6,071 bases of DNA from NCBI GenBank assembly GCA_002308115.1, contig DBVJ01000018.1, positions 1 through 6,071 on the forward strand, read 5' to 3'. Both the position numbers and the translations under genes were made by a program. Source of the stretch: Lachnospiraceae bacterium UBA1267. Lineage in GTDB: Bacteria > Bacillota > Clostridia > Lachnospirales > Lachnospiraceae. Below are positions 1-5,478 of this stretch, piece by piece. Numbering within the stretch: position 1 is the first letter of the stretch; each line of letters opens with the position of its first letter. The notes beneath the pieces are model-generated. The model had not been told where the DNA came from. It made no database searches and saw only the letters and a program-made list of their open reading frames with translations.

Positions 1-74
1 GTGTTCGAAAGCTTGTCTACGCCTTCCTGCAGTTTATTTCTTGCTTCTGCGCCGAAAAGAATCTGTTTTGCCAT
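1..74 (-). CDS. groEL: Chaperonin GroEL, N-terminal 24 codons only (runs off the left edge)
   Basis: The minus strand reads MAKQILFGAEARNKLQEGVD and then KLSN, which matches the highly conserved GroEL start (MAKxIxFGxxAR..LxxGVDxLAN). GroEL is the ATP-driven double-ring cytosolic chaperonin that encloses unfolded proteins with its GroES lid. Only the first part of the equatorial domain lies in the window, so the ATP-binding and apical substrate-binding residues cannot be checked. The ATG at 74 is preceded by GGGAGG (91-86) with an 11-nt spacer. The gene starts 18 nt after the groES stop, so the two form the usual groES-groEL operon under the CIRCE-bearing promoter at 420-485. Identity is secure; whether the rest of the gene is intact is unknown. 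Confidence 0.96.
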   Translation of the reverse strand, partial: MAKQILFGAEARNKLQEGVDKLSN

Positions 75-92
75 AATAACTTGTGCCTCCCT

Positions 93-380
93 TTATTCTT
101 CCACGATGGCTTTGATGTCGCCCATGCTGACGATAATGTATTCCACACCGTCCAGCTTGGCTTTCGTGCCTGCATACTGCGTATAAAGCACGCGATCGCC
201 GGGCTTCACTTCCATCTTGACTTCCTTGCCTTCAGCCGTATAACCCGGACCCACGGCGATGACTTCCGCCATGACGGGCTTCTCTTTCGCGCTGTCGGGA
301 AGCACGATGCCGCTGGCAGTCGTCTTCTCAGCGTCGACCTGTTTTAAAATGATGTTGTCCTGTGTCGGAACGAGCTTCAT
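93..380 (-). CDS. groES: Co-chaperonin GroES (10 kDa)
   Basis: This 95-residue protein is a full-length GroES, the heptameric lid that caps GroEL and triggers release of folded substrate in the cytosol. The mobile loop that docks on GroEL is clear at about residues 16-35, including the hydrophobic Ile-Val-Leu contact (GIVLP, 24-28) and the following DSAKEKP. The roof hairpin (VGPG, 43-46) and the C-terminal strands (KPGDRVLY, LDGVEYIIV) are also typical. One oddity is the N-terminus: residues 5-13 read PTQDNIILK, where most GroES proteins have PLGDRVVVK or close to it, so a very conserved Arg is Asn at residue 9. The ATG at 380 has AGGAGG about 10 nt upstream. It is first in the operon with groEL and is expected to be heat-inducible through HrcA. 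Confidence 0.97.
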   Translation of the reverse strand: MKLVPTQDNIILKQVDAEKTTASGIVLPDSAKEKPVMAEVIAVGPGYTAEGKEVKMEVKPGDRVLYTQYAGTKAKLDGVEYIIVSMGDIKAIVEE

Positions 381-419
381 GTTAGTTTGACCTCCTGAAA
401 ATGGATTCTCTTGCCGTTG

Positions 420-446
420 TTAGCACTTTGTTTGTCTGAGTGCTAA
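420..446 (-). promoter_or_regulatory. CIRCE operator (HrcA binding site) of groES-groEL
   Basis: The plus strand shows TTAGCACTT (420-428), nine spacer bases, then GAGTGCTAA (438-446). This is the CIRCE inverted repeat TTAGCACTC-N9-GAGTGCTAA with a single mismatch in one arm. In Gram-positive bacteria HrcA binds CIRCE and represses groESL until heat shock. The site lies 40 bp before the groES start and just downstream of the -10 box, the usual repressor position. Confidence 0.96.
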
Positions 447-457
447 CCACTTTCTGC

Positions 458-485
458 ATCATATCACACTCTTCGCAAAATGCAA
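458..485 (-). promoter_or_regulatory. SigA-type promoter of groES-groEL
   Basis: Read on the minus strand, there is a -35-like TTGCAT (485-480), a 16-bp spacer and a -10 TATGAT (463-458). The -10 is preceded by TG plus one base, an extended -10 element. Transcription would start around 451 and run directly into CIRCE. The assignment rests on motif match and position only. Confidence 0.7.
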
Positions 486-519
486 GTACTTCTTGTGTTT
501 TTTTGATGAAAACTTCCCT

Positions 520-548
520 TTGACAAGGTCTATCGGCTGTGTTAATGT
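520..548 (+). promoter_or_regulatory. Candidate SigA promoter of rho
   Basis: A perfect -35 TTGACA (520-525) is followed by a 17-bp spacer and a weak -10, TAATGT (543-548). The -10 is preceded by TG plus one base (540-542), so an extended -10 could compensate. A start near 555 would give an untranslated leader of about 137 nt before the rho ATG at 692. It diverges from the groES promoter, with the two -35 boxes about 35 bp apart. Confidence 0.55.
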
Positions 549-564
549 GATTGAGAAGTCAGAA

Positions 565-625
565 TTCCTTTGATTTCTTTCTAACACTTCATTATCTTCC
601 GGATCCCCTTTTTCTTCTGTCAATC
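565..625 (+). promoter_or_regulatory. Pyrimidine-rich, G-poor rho mRNA leader (candidate Rho-loading site)
   Basis: These 61 bases contain only four G residues and 16 YC dinucleotides (TC or CC) by hand count, including a CCCC run at 605-608. Rho's primary RNA-binding site prefers unstructured C-rich RNA and contacts YC dinucleotides. This leader therefore has the composition expected of a rut-like element that could let Rho end its own transcript early. The role is inferred from composition and location only. Confidence 0.35.
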
Positions 626-691
626 ATGTGCGAAAAGCCATGTCCGGAATTCCATGTCAGATCAGTACAAATCATTGATGAAAGGTATTTT

Positions 692-2464
692 ATGAGAGAA
701 AAGCTGATGACGCTCCCTCTGGCGGAGCTCAAAAACTTTGCGCGCGACAATCACATTCCGAATTATTATCGGCTGAAGAAAGCCGAACTTGTTGATGCGC
801 TTGCGGCGCTCGATGCCGCGAAAAAAGCAGAAGCAACAGCTGCAAAAAGCACCAGAGGACGCCGGCCGTCAAAGGCTCCGGAGAAGCAGAATGAATCCTC
901 TTCTGCGCCCGAAAAGAAAGCCGGCCGTCCCGGAAGGAAGCCCGGCCGTAAGCCTTCGATGAAGCCTGCCGCCCCACAGGAAGCCCCTGCGGCCCAAATA
1001 GAGTCCATCGAAGTCCCCTCTCAGCCTGAAGTTCCTGTTCAGCCCGTAGATGCGGCTGTCCCTGCACAGTCTGAAGCCAGAGCGGTTCAATCCCAGCCGT
1101 CCAATAACGCAGGCCCGGCTCAGGCCGAAAAGCGTCCCTATACGCCCAGGAAAAAGTCCTATCAGAACCGTTCCAATAACAAAGGCTACTGGTATCCTCC
1201 CAATACAGACGGAACGAATTTCGAAACGCAGAGCCGTATCGCGGAACGTTCCCAGGAAAGCGACAAGGCGCAGGAAAATCCGGATCTGAATCCGCCCGCT
1301 TCCGAATACAGTCTTCCGAAGACCGTTCAGGATTTTGAGACCGGGCTTAAGACGGAAGGCATTCTGGAGGTCCTTCAGGACGGCTACGGCTTCATCCGTT
1401 CCAACGGACTGTTCTCCGGCAACGACGACGTTTATGTGGCGCCCTCTCAGATCCGCCGCTTCAACCTGAAGACCGGCGACTGTCTCGTCGGTACGATTCG
1501 TCAGAAACTGCCGCAGGAAAAGTATTCCGCGATCCTCTTCATCGAGACCATCAACGGTTTTACCTGCGACGAACATTCAAAGATCATTCCCTTCGAAAAT
1601 CAGACGCCGGTCTTCCCGCATGAGCGTCTGCATCTGGAGTATCCCGGCTGCGACACTTCGTTACGTATCGTCGATCTCATTTCCCCGATCGGCAAAGGGC
1701 AGCGCGGCATGATCGTGGCCCAGCCGAAGGTCGGCAAGACCACGATCCTGAAGCAGATCACCCGCGCGCTGGTCCACAACCATCCGGAGCTGTACGTCAT
1801 GATCCTTCTGATCGACGAACGTCCGGAAGAAGTGACCGACATGCAGGACACCTTCAAAGGCACGAATGTGCAGATTGAATACTCCACTTTCGACGAACTT
1901 CCGGAACACCATAAGAAAGTAACGGAAATGGTCATGGAACGCGCCAAGCGGCTTGCGGAATGCGGACAGGACGTTGTCATTCTGACCGACTCCATTACAC
2001 GCATGGCCCGCGCCTACAACCTGACCGTCGCGCCATCCGGCCGTACGCTTTCCGGCGGTCTCGATCCCGCGGCGCTCTATACCCCGAAGAAGTTCTTCGG
2101 TTCGGCACGTGCATTAAAGGAAGGCGGATCCCTGACGATTCTCGCGACTGCGCTTCAGGAGACCGGCTCCCGCATGGACGACATGGTCTACGAAGAATTC
2201 AAGGGCACCGGCAACATGGAACTCGTATTGTCTCGCAAGCTTTCCGAAAGAAGGATCTTCCCCGCAATCGACATCCTCAAGTCCTCGACCCGCCGCGACG
2301 ATCTTCTGCTCTCGCCGGAGGAACAGGACGCCTTGAAGAAGATCCACGCCGTCACCGCCGGTGAACGTGACCAGGACCTCGCCACCGAGCGCATCCTCGA
2401 CACCTTCGCCGCCACGAAGTCCAACGCGGAATTCATTGCCAAATTCAGGTATGTGATCTTCTGA
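692..2464 (+). CDS. rho: Transcription termination factor Rho with a long disordered insertion
   Basis: This 590-residue protein is Rho, the hexameric RNA-dependent ATPase and translocase that releases RNA from stalled or untranslated transcription complexes. Visible in order are the Rho_N helical domain (residues 1-42, REKLMTLPLAELK onward), a low-complexity insertion (about 43-205), the cold-shock-type RNA-binding domain (about 220-290, EGILEVLQDGYGFIR), and the RecA-like motor (about 320-590). The motor has Walker A AQPKVGKT (343-350), the catalytic glutamate in IDERPEE (374-380), Walker B ending in TDSITR (432-437), the Q/R-loop segment SGGLDPAALYTPKKFFG (454-470), and the arginine-finger region RRIFPAID (520-527). 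The ATG at 692 is chosen because GAAAGG lies 6 nt upstream and the protein then starts at the Rho_N domain; the open frame extends to 551 without a ribosome binding site. It is about 170 residues longer than E. coli Rho (419), essentially all insertion. Confidence 0.97.
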   Translation: MREKLMTLPLAELKNFARDNHIPNYYRLKKAELVDALAALDAAKKAEATAAKSTRGRRPSKAPEKQNESSSAPEKKAGRPGRKPGRKPSMKPAAPQEAPAAQIESIEVPSQPEVPVQPVDAAVPAQSEARAVQSQPSNNAGPAQAEKRPYTPRKKSYQNRSNNKGYWYPPNTDGTNFETQSRIAERSQESDKAQENPDLNPPASEYSLPKTVQDFETGLKTEGILEVLQDGYGFIRSNGLFSGNDDVYVAPSQIRRFNLKTGDCLVGTIRQKLPQEKYSAILFIETINGFTCDEHSKIIPFENQTPVFPHERLHLEYPGCDTSLRIVDLISPIGKGQRGMIVAQPKVGKTTILKQITRALVHNHPELYVMILLIDERPEEVTDMQDTFKGTNVQIEYSTFDELPEHHKKVTEMVMERAKRLAECGQDVVILTDSITRMARAYNLTVAPSGRTLSGGLDPAALYTPKKFFGSARALKEGGSLTILATALQETGSRMDDMVYEEFKGTGNMELVLSRKLSERRIFPAIDILKSSTRRDDLLLSPEEQDALKKIHAVTAGERDQDLATERILDTFAATKSNAEFIAKFRYVIF

Positions 2465-2481
2465 TCCGTCCCCGGAACACA

Positions 2482-2519
2482 AAAAAGCCTGCGGCCCCTC
2501 ACGGAGCTGCAGGCTTTTT
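2482..2519. terminator. Bidirectional intrinsic terminator between rho and the convergent lipoprotein gene
   Basis: The stem AAAAAGCCTGC (2482-2492) pairs with GCAGGCTTTTT (2509-2519). Further pairs inside (G-U, GC/GC, and CC/GG around one C-A mismatch) leave a four-base loop, TCAC (2499-2502). A-runs on the left and T-runs on the right give a U-tract in both directions. The hairpin lies 18 nt after the rho stop and 21 nt after the lipoprotein stop, so it can end both converging transcripts. Confidence 0.9.
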
Positions 2520-2539
2520 CATTTCGGTCCGTATGACTG

Positions 2540-3232
2540 TCAATCAATTACGATCCCTTCTCTGTTGCTGATCTCGGTGAAAATATTGATTCGCCCGGTC
2601 TCCAGATCAACGACGATCGTATAGAGCCCGTCCGGCGAATCCGCCCTGAGACGCTGGTCAGAGTCATTTTTCTTCCTTTTGTGAATGGAAAAGCCTCTTT
2701 CTTTCAGGACGTTCTGCCACTCTTCGTCCATGTTCCGGAGCGTCAGGCCAAAGACTTTCACCTTCGGATCCGTGATCATAATATGTGTGATATACAAGCC
2801 CGGGTCTGCATAGTCCGGCCAAGGATCCAGAATATACTCTACATATGGATCCTGATAATCCATCTCCATGGTAGGCGTGATGTCATAGTCTTTGCCGAAC
2901 CAGGCGCCGCCCGCTGTTCCGAGCACCGCAAAATCACGCGTGTATTCCGAGAGATCCACGCCCTTCATGTCCTGAAGGATCCAGAATTCCAGACCTTCGA
3001 TGGCATTCTCTTCAAAATACGCAGGAACGTCGATCTGCGGGGGCGTCGGAGCCTCTGTCTCTGCTTCCGTTGCAGTCTCAGACGATGTTTCCGTCGGCTG
3101 CTCTGTCGTTCTCTTCGAGGTCTCTTCCATATCCTGGGGAGAAGAAGCGGCGGGTGTTTCCTCCTTCGGGCTGAACCGGCAGGAAGACAGCACGAATGCA
3201 CAGATCAGTATGAATAGCATTGCTTTCTTCAC
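2540..3232 (-). CDS. Putative surface lipoprotein of unknown function
   Basis: This 230-residue protein begins with a lipoprotein signal peptide: MKK, a hydrophobic core (4-15) and a lipobox VLSSC with the predicted lipidated cysteine at 18. A tether rich in Ser, Thr, Glu and Pro (about 20-66, with several TE repeats) spans the wall zone. The remaining 160 residues look globular and acidic, with notable stretches YILDPWPDYADPGLYITH (133-150) and DPKVKVFGLTLRN (155-167). I recall similar uncharacterised lipoproteins in Clostridia but cannot name a domain. The start is GTG at 3232, supported by AAAGGAGGG (3247-3239) with a 7-nt spacer to the codon. It lies 93 bp after the XRE-AbrB gene on the same strand with no convincing promoter or terminator between, so co-transcription with the ABC genes is plausible. 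It ends at the terminator shared with rho. Confidence 0.85.
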   Translation of the reverse strand: MKKAMLFILICAFVLSSCRFSPKEETPAASSPQDMEETSKRTTEQPTETSSETATEAETEAPTPPQIDVPAYFEENAIEGLEFWILQDMKGVDLSEYTRDFAVLGTAGGAWFGKDYDITPTMEMDYQDPYVEYILDPWPDYADPGLYITHIMITDPKVKVFGLTLRNMDEEWQNVLKERGFSIHKRKKNDSDQRLRADSPDGLYTIVVDLETGRINIFTEISNREGIVID

Positions 3233-3289
3233 GGTATGCCCTCCTTTCTTCAGAAATGCCCTTCACTTCTATAGACACCATTTGTACTC

Positions 3290-3303
3290 TTTTGGTGACA
3301 AAA
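3290..3303. repeat. Small inverted repeat between the regulator and lipoprotein genes
   Basis: TTTTG (3290-3294) and CAAAA (3299-3303) flank GTGA. It could be a minor operator half-site pair or a weak hairpin. The stem is short and AT-rich with no following U-tract, so I do not call it a terminator. Confidence 0.25.
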
Positions 3304-3325
3304 AGTTTTCCACAAAATGAACGAA

Positions 3326-3715
3326 TCAGATGAATAGTTTCGGGGGAACGAGCGCGAGTCCCTGGTTCTCGTCTCCGAGAACGATCAGCTGATCGCCCGC
3401 GGACAGTCCGAAGATCTTCCGGGCCTTCGCCGGGATAATGATCTGCCCCTTCTCTCCCACCGTCACGACACCAAACAAATGCTTTCCCTTAGGTGGAAGT
3501 CCTGCACCCGGAACAAGTTCCGGCTTATGATCGGTCATCTCGTCCAGCGAAACGCCAAAGACTTCCGCCACCTTTTGGGCAATGCCGAGTGCAGGCTCTG
3601 TTTCGCCGGCTTCCCATTTTCCGACCGCCTGACGGCTGACGCCGACGCGCTCTGCCAGTTCGTCCTGCGTCATCTGACGCATTTTCCGTAACGCTGCCAG
3701 GTTTTCGCCAAACAT
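3326..3715 (-). CDS. Transcriptional regulator: XRE helix-turn-helix fused to an AbrB/SpoVT domain
   Basis: This 129-residue protein has two DNA-binding modules. Residues 3-60 are an XRE (HTH_3, Cro/cI-type) domain with the recognition segment MTQDELAERVGVSRQAVGKW (15-34). Residues about 82-124 are an AbrB/MazE/SpoVT swapped-hairpin domain, shown by VTVGEKGQIIIPAKAR (84-99) and the GDQL turn (107-110). A short Pro/Gly linker (about 63-78) joins them. It is probably a dimeric cytosolic repressor or activator of its own operon. The ATG at 3715 lies 9 nt after the permease stop, and its ribosome binding site AAGGAGG overlaps that stop (TAAGGAGG), suggesting translational coupling. Being the last of the three transporter genes, it would report on operon expression and allow autoregulation. 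The domain calls are strong; the target and any ligand are inferred or unknown. Confidence 0.9.
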   Translation of the reverse strand: MFGENLAALRKMRQMTQDELAERVGVSRQAVGKWEAGETEPALGIAQKVAEVFGVSLDEMTDHKPELVPGAGLPPKGKHLFGVVTVGEKGQIIIPAKARKIFGLSAGDQLIVLGDENQGLALVPPKLFI

Positions 3716-3724
3716 AAATCCTCC

Positions 3725-4495
3725 TTATGCGAGATCCGCCCGCATGCGGGAACGGAATATCAGGACCGCGGCCAGGTCAAAGACCAACGCGCAGGAAGCC
3801 ACGATGAGAAGCGGAAGCCAGAACGCCTCCTTTGTAAAGCTTAAAGCTAGTGCGCTGCGGCCGATCTTCGTGCAGTAAAAGAAGGGCAGCGCCTTGCAGA
3901 TCTTGAGCATGATCCCGCCCAGACTTTCCGCGTCAAACCAGATGCACCCAAGGAAGGAGCTCAGGGAAATGATGATGGAGCAAAGCCCCGGCGCAGCCTT
4001 TTCAGAGAACAGCGTTCCGAAAATCAGTCCGAAACTGATGAACAGTATACCGGACAACTGAAGCGAAAGGAAAGACCAGAAAAGCCCCAACGGTTTCAGC
4101 GGGGTCTTTACGATCAGGGAAACCACATAAGACGCCGCGTACAGCACCGCAGTCTGAGCCGCGCCCAGTACCAGCATGGGGATCTGATAGCCCAGAATAA
4201 AATCTCCGGACCGGGCCGGCGTCGCATAGAGCCGCACCAGGAAAGAACCTGCGCGGTCCCGCGAGACGGAAAGGCAGGCAAACAACATCAGGAAGGTCTG
4301 CCCGAACACCGCAATGCCCGGCGCAAGCTTTTCGATCCGGAACACGGTCATGCCGGATTCTTTGGGGATGCTCTCATTCACAACCGTCATCACGACAAGC
4401 ATGACGAGCGGGAAAGCCAGACAAAACAGGTAGCTTAAGGGATCTCTCAGGATCTCCTTCTGATTCCTTCCGGCAAAAGCCAGTGCCCTTTTCAT
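3725..4495 (-). CDS. ABC-2 type exporter permease
   Basis: This 256-residue protein is the membrane half of an ABC-2 type exporter. Six hydrophobic spans can be read at about residues 20-38, 57-76, 104-128, 138-162, 168-187 and 226-247. The N-terminal amphipathic stretch (FAGRNQKEILRDP, 7-19) and the cytoplasmic loop after the second span (SVSRDRAGSFLVRLYATPAR, 76-95) are typical of DrrB-like and NatB-like permeases. With a single six-span unit it should work as a homodimer with the neighbouring ATPase. Its ATG overlaps the ATPase stop by four bases (ATGA), and GGAGGAG lies just upstream, so the two are translationally coupled. Substrate is unknown; the family exports antibiotics, lipophilic drugs, peptides or polysaccharides, and a small toxic compound is the likeliest guess. 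Confidence 0.9.
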   Translation of the reverse strand: MKRALAFAGRNQKEILRDPLSYLFCLAFPLVMLVVMTVVNESIPKESGMTVFRIEKLAPGIAVFGQTFLMLFACLSVSRDRAGSFLVRLYATPARSGDFILGYQIPMLVLGAAQTAVLYAASYVVSLIVKTPLKPLGLFWSFLSLQLSGILFISFGLIFGTLFSEKAAPGLCSIIISLSSFLGCIWFDAESLGGIMLKICKALPFFYCTKIGRSALALSFTKEAFWLPLLIVASCALVFDLAAVLIFRSRMRADLA

Positions 4496-5238
4496 AAACT
4501 CTCCTCCTTTCCCGCGATTGCGACAAACGCATTCTCAAGGCCCTTCACACCGGCCTTCTCTTCGATCTCCTGAAGCGTGCCCAGGGCTTTGAGCCGGCCG
4601 TTCTGAAGGATCGCGATCCGGTCGGAAAGCGCCTCCGCTTCTTCCATATAATGCGTCGTCAGGATGATCGTGCGGTGTTCCTTGATCCGTTCGATCATTT
4701 TCCAGAGTTCTCTTCTGGCCAGAACGTCCAGCCCCAGCGTGGGTTCGTCGAGAAAGAGCACCTTGGGGTCACCGATCAAAGCCATCGCGATCGACAGCTT
4801 CCTCTGCCATCCGCCGGACAGCGTCTTTGCCAGCTGATTCTCGACTTCCTGAAAACGAAACACCTGGATCATTTCATCGGTCCGCTCTTCGATCTTTGCC
4901 TTATCCGTATAATGAAGCGAAGCCATAAAGCGGAGATTTTCACGGACCGTGAGCCTTTCCGCCACCGCAGTATCCTGCGTCGAAATGCCGATGATCTTTT
5001 TGACTTCCTGCGGCGCTTCCTTCACGCTGTATCCGCCGACAAAAGCCTCACCCGAGGTCGGTTTCGAGAGGCAGCTGAGCATACGGATCGTGGTCGTTTT
5101 CCCGGCGCCGTTTACACCAAGAAGTGAAAAAAGTTCACCCTCATAGACACAAAGGCCGAGACCGTCCACGGCTGTCTTTGTGCCGTATTTTTTGGTAAGC
5201 TTTGTTGTTTTGATCATTTCAAAGGAGCGTTCTGTCAT
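4492..5238 (-). CDS. ABC exporter ATP-binding protein (DrrA/CcmA-like)
   Basis: This 248-residue protein is the ATPase of the exporter. Motifs appear in order: Walker A GVNGAGKTT (41-49), Q-loop glutamine in STQDTA (86-91), ABC signature LSGGWQRKL (140-148), Walker B VLFLDEP (160-166) with catalytic Glu165, D-loop LGLD (168-171), and switch histidine in TTHYMEEAEALSD (194-206). The signature has Trp where most ABC proteins have Gln (LSGGQ), a variant I recall as usual in this subfamily. The open frame extends to 5283, but I start at the ATG at 5238 because GGGAGGA lies 7 nt upstream (GGAGG at 5250-5246) and the homologous region begins at about residue 9. It couples to the permease through a 4-bp overlap. 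It is first in the operon, under the promoter region at 5296-5325. Confidence 0.95.
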   Translation of the reverse strand: MTERSFEMIKTTKLTKKYGTKTAVDGLGLCVYEGELFSLLGVNGAGKTTTIRMLSCLSKPTSGEAFVGGYSVKEAPQEVKKIIGISTQDTAVAERLTVRENLRFMASLHYTDKAKIEERTDEMIQVFRFQEVENQLAKTLSGGWQRKLSIAMALIGDPKVLFLDEPTLGLDVLARRELWKMIERIKEHRTIILTTHYMEEAEALSDRIAILQNGRLKALGTLQEIEEKAGVKGLENAFVAIAGKEESL

Positions 5239-5254
5239 GTTTTTTCCTCCCGGA

Positions 5255-5286
5255 CACTTGCCATACATTTCCCACATAAGCAAGTG
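5255..5286. promoter_or_regulatory. Inverted repeat in the ABC operon leader
   Basis: CACTTGC (5255-5261) and GCAAGTG (5280-5286) form a perfect 7-bp inverted repeat around 18 bases. On the minus strand it sits just after the predicted transcription start (about 5289) and ends 4 nt before the GGAGG of the ATPase gene. It could be a regulator operator or an mRNA hairpin that affects ribosome access. Confidence 0.45.
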
Positions 5287-5292
5287 ATCATA

Positions 5293-5338
5293 ACATATAT
5301 ACTCCTCTGCGATATGTATTGTCTACCAACCATATGTA
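5293..5338. repeat. Three ATATGT/ACATAT motifs at about 20-bp spacing over the ABC promoter
   Basis: On the plus strand ACATAT occurs at 5293-5298, and ATATGTA at 5312-5318 and again at 5332-5338. Motif centres are 19 and 20 bp apart, close to two helical turns, so all face the same side of the DNA. They cover the -10 box, the spacer and the region just before the -35 box. They are candidate operator sites for the XRE-AbrB regulator; AT-rich promoter DNA could also produce them by chance. Confidence 0.35.
5296..5325 (-). promoter_or_regulatory. Candidate SigA promoter of the ABC transporter operon
   Basis: On the minus strand, TAGACA (5325-5320, five of six matches to the -35 consensus) is separated by 18 bp from TATATA (5301-5296). 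The predicted start near 5289 would give a leader of about 50 nt. A perfect TATAAT also occurs upstream (about 5347-5342) but has no good -35 box. Confidence 0.5.
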
Positions 5339-5379
5339 ACAATTATACTACCGCATGTTCGTTTTGGTTGCCCGATTGA

Positions 5380-5478
5380 AGTGTTTTTCTTTCTTCGGTT
5401 CTTTGCTGTTCCGCGTATAAAAAAGACAACCGGCTTCTGAACCGTTTTAAAACCGAATATTATATTTTTGTTTCCATC
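5380..5478 (+). pseudogene. Upstream open stretch of the membrane protein, without a usable start
   Basis: The frame of the membrane protein stays open back to a TGA at 5377-5379 and reads KKDNRLLNRFKTEYYIF just before the first span, which looks like genuine protein sequence. No ATG, GTG or TTG occurs in that frame between 5380 and 5478. The plus-2 frame reads VFFFLRFFAVPRIKK up to the same point and crosses an A6 run (5419-5424). The simplest reading is a gene that lost its 5' end and suffered a frameshift at the A-run. Confidence 0.4.

Noticed and set aside
551..691. Longer Rho starting at the TTG at 551 or the ATG at 626
   Set aside because: Neither has a ribosome binding site, the extra residues do not resemble Rho, and the region fits a promoter plus leader. 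The ATG at 692 has GAAAGG 6 nt upstream and starts at the Rho_N domain.
869..1576. 235-codon open frame on the minus strand opposite rho
   Set aside because: It lies wholly within rho, has no ribosome binding site and no recognisable domain, and its composition is that of a complement-frame shadow of a coding gene.
2681..3217. 178-codon open frame on the plus strand opposite the lipoprotein gene
   Set aside because: It is antisense to a gene with a clear signal peptide, lipobox and ribosome binding site; its Arg/Cys/His-rich sequence is shadow-like.
3233..3325. Separate promoter for the lipoprotein gene
   Set aside because: TTGTCA and TCTATA can be found on the minus strand, but they are 20 bp apart and no other pair has acceptable spacing.
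4651..5127. 158-codon open frame on the plus strand opposite the ABC ATPase gene
   Set aside because: The opposite strand encodes every ABC ATPase motif; this frame shows none of its own.
5239..5283. Extended start of the ABC ATPase at 5283
   Set aside because: It would place the strong GGGAGGA site and the inverted repeat inside the coding region, and the added residues are not typical of the family.
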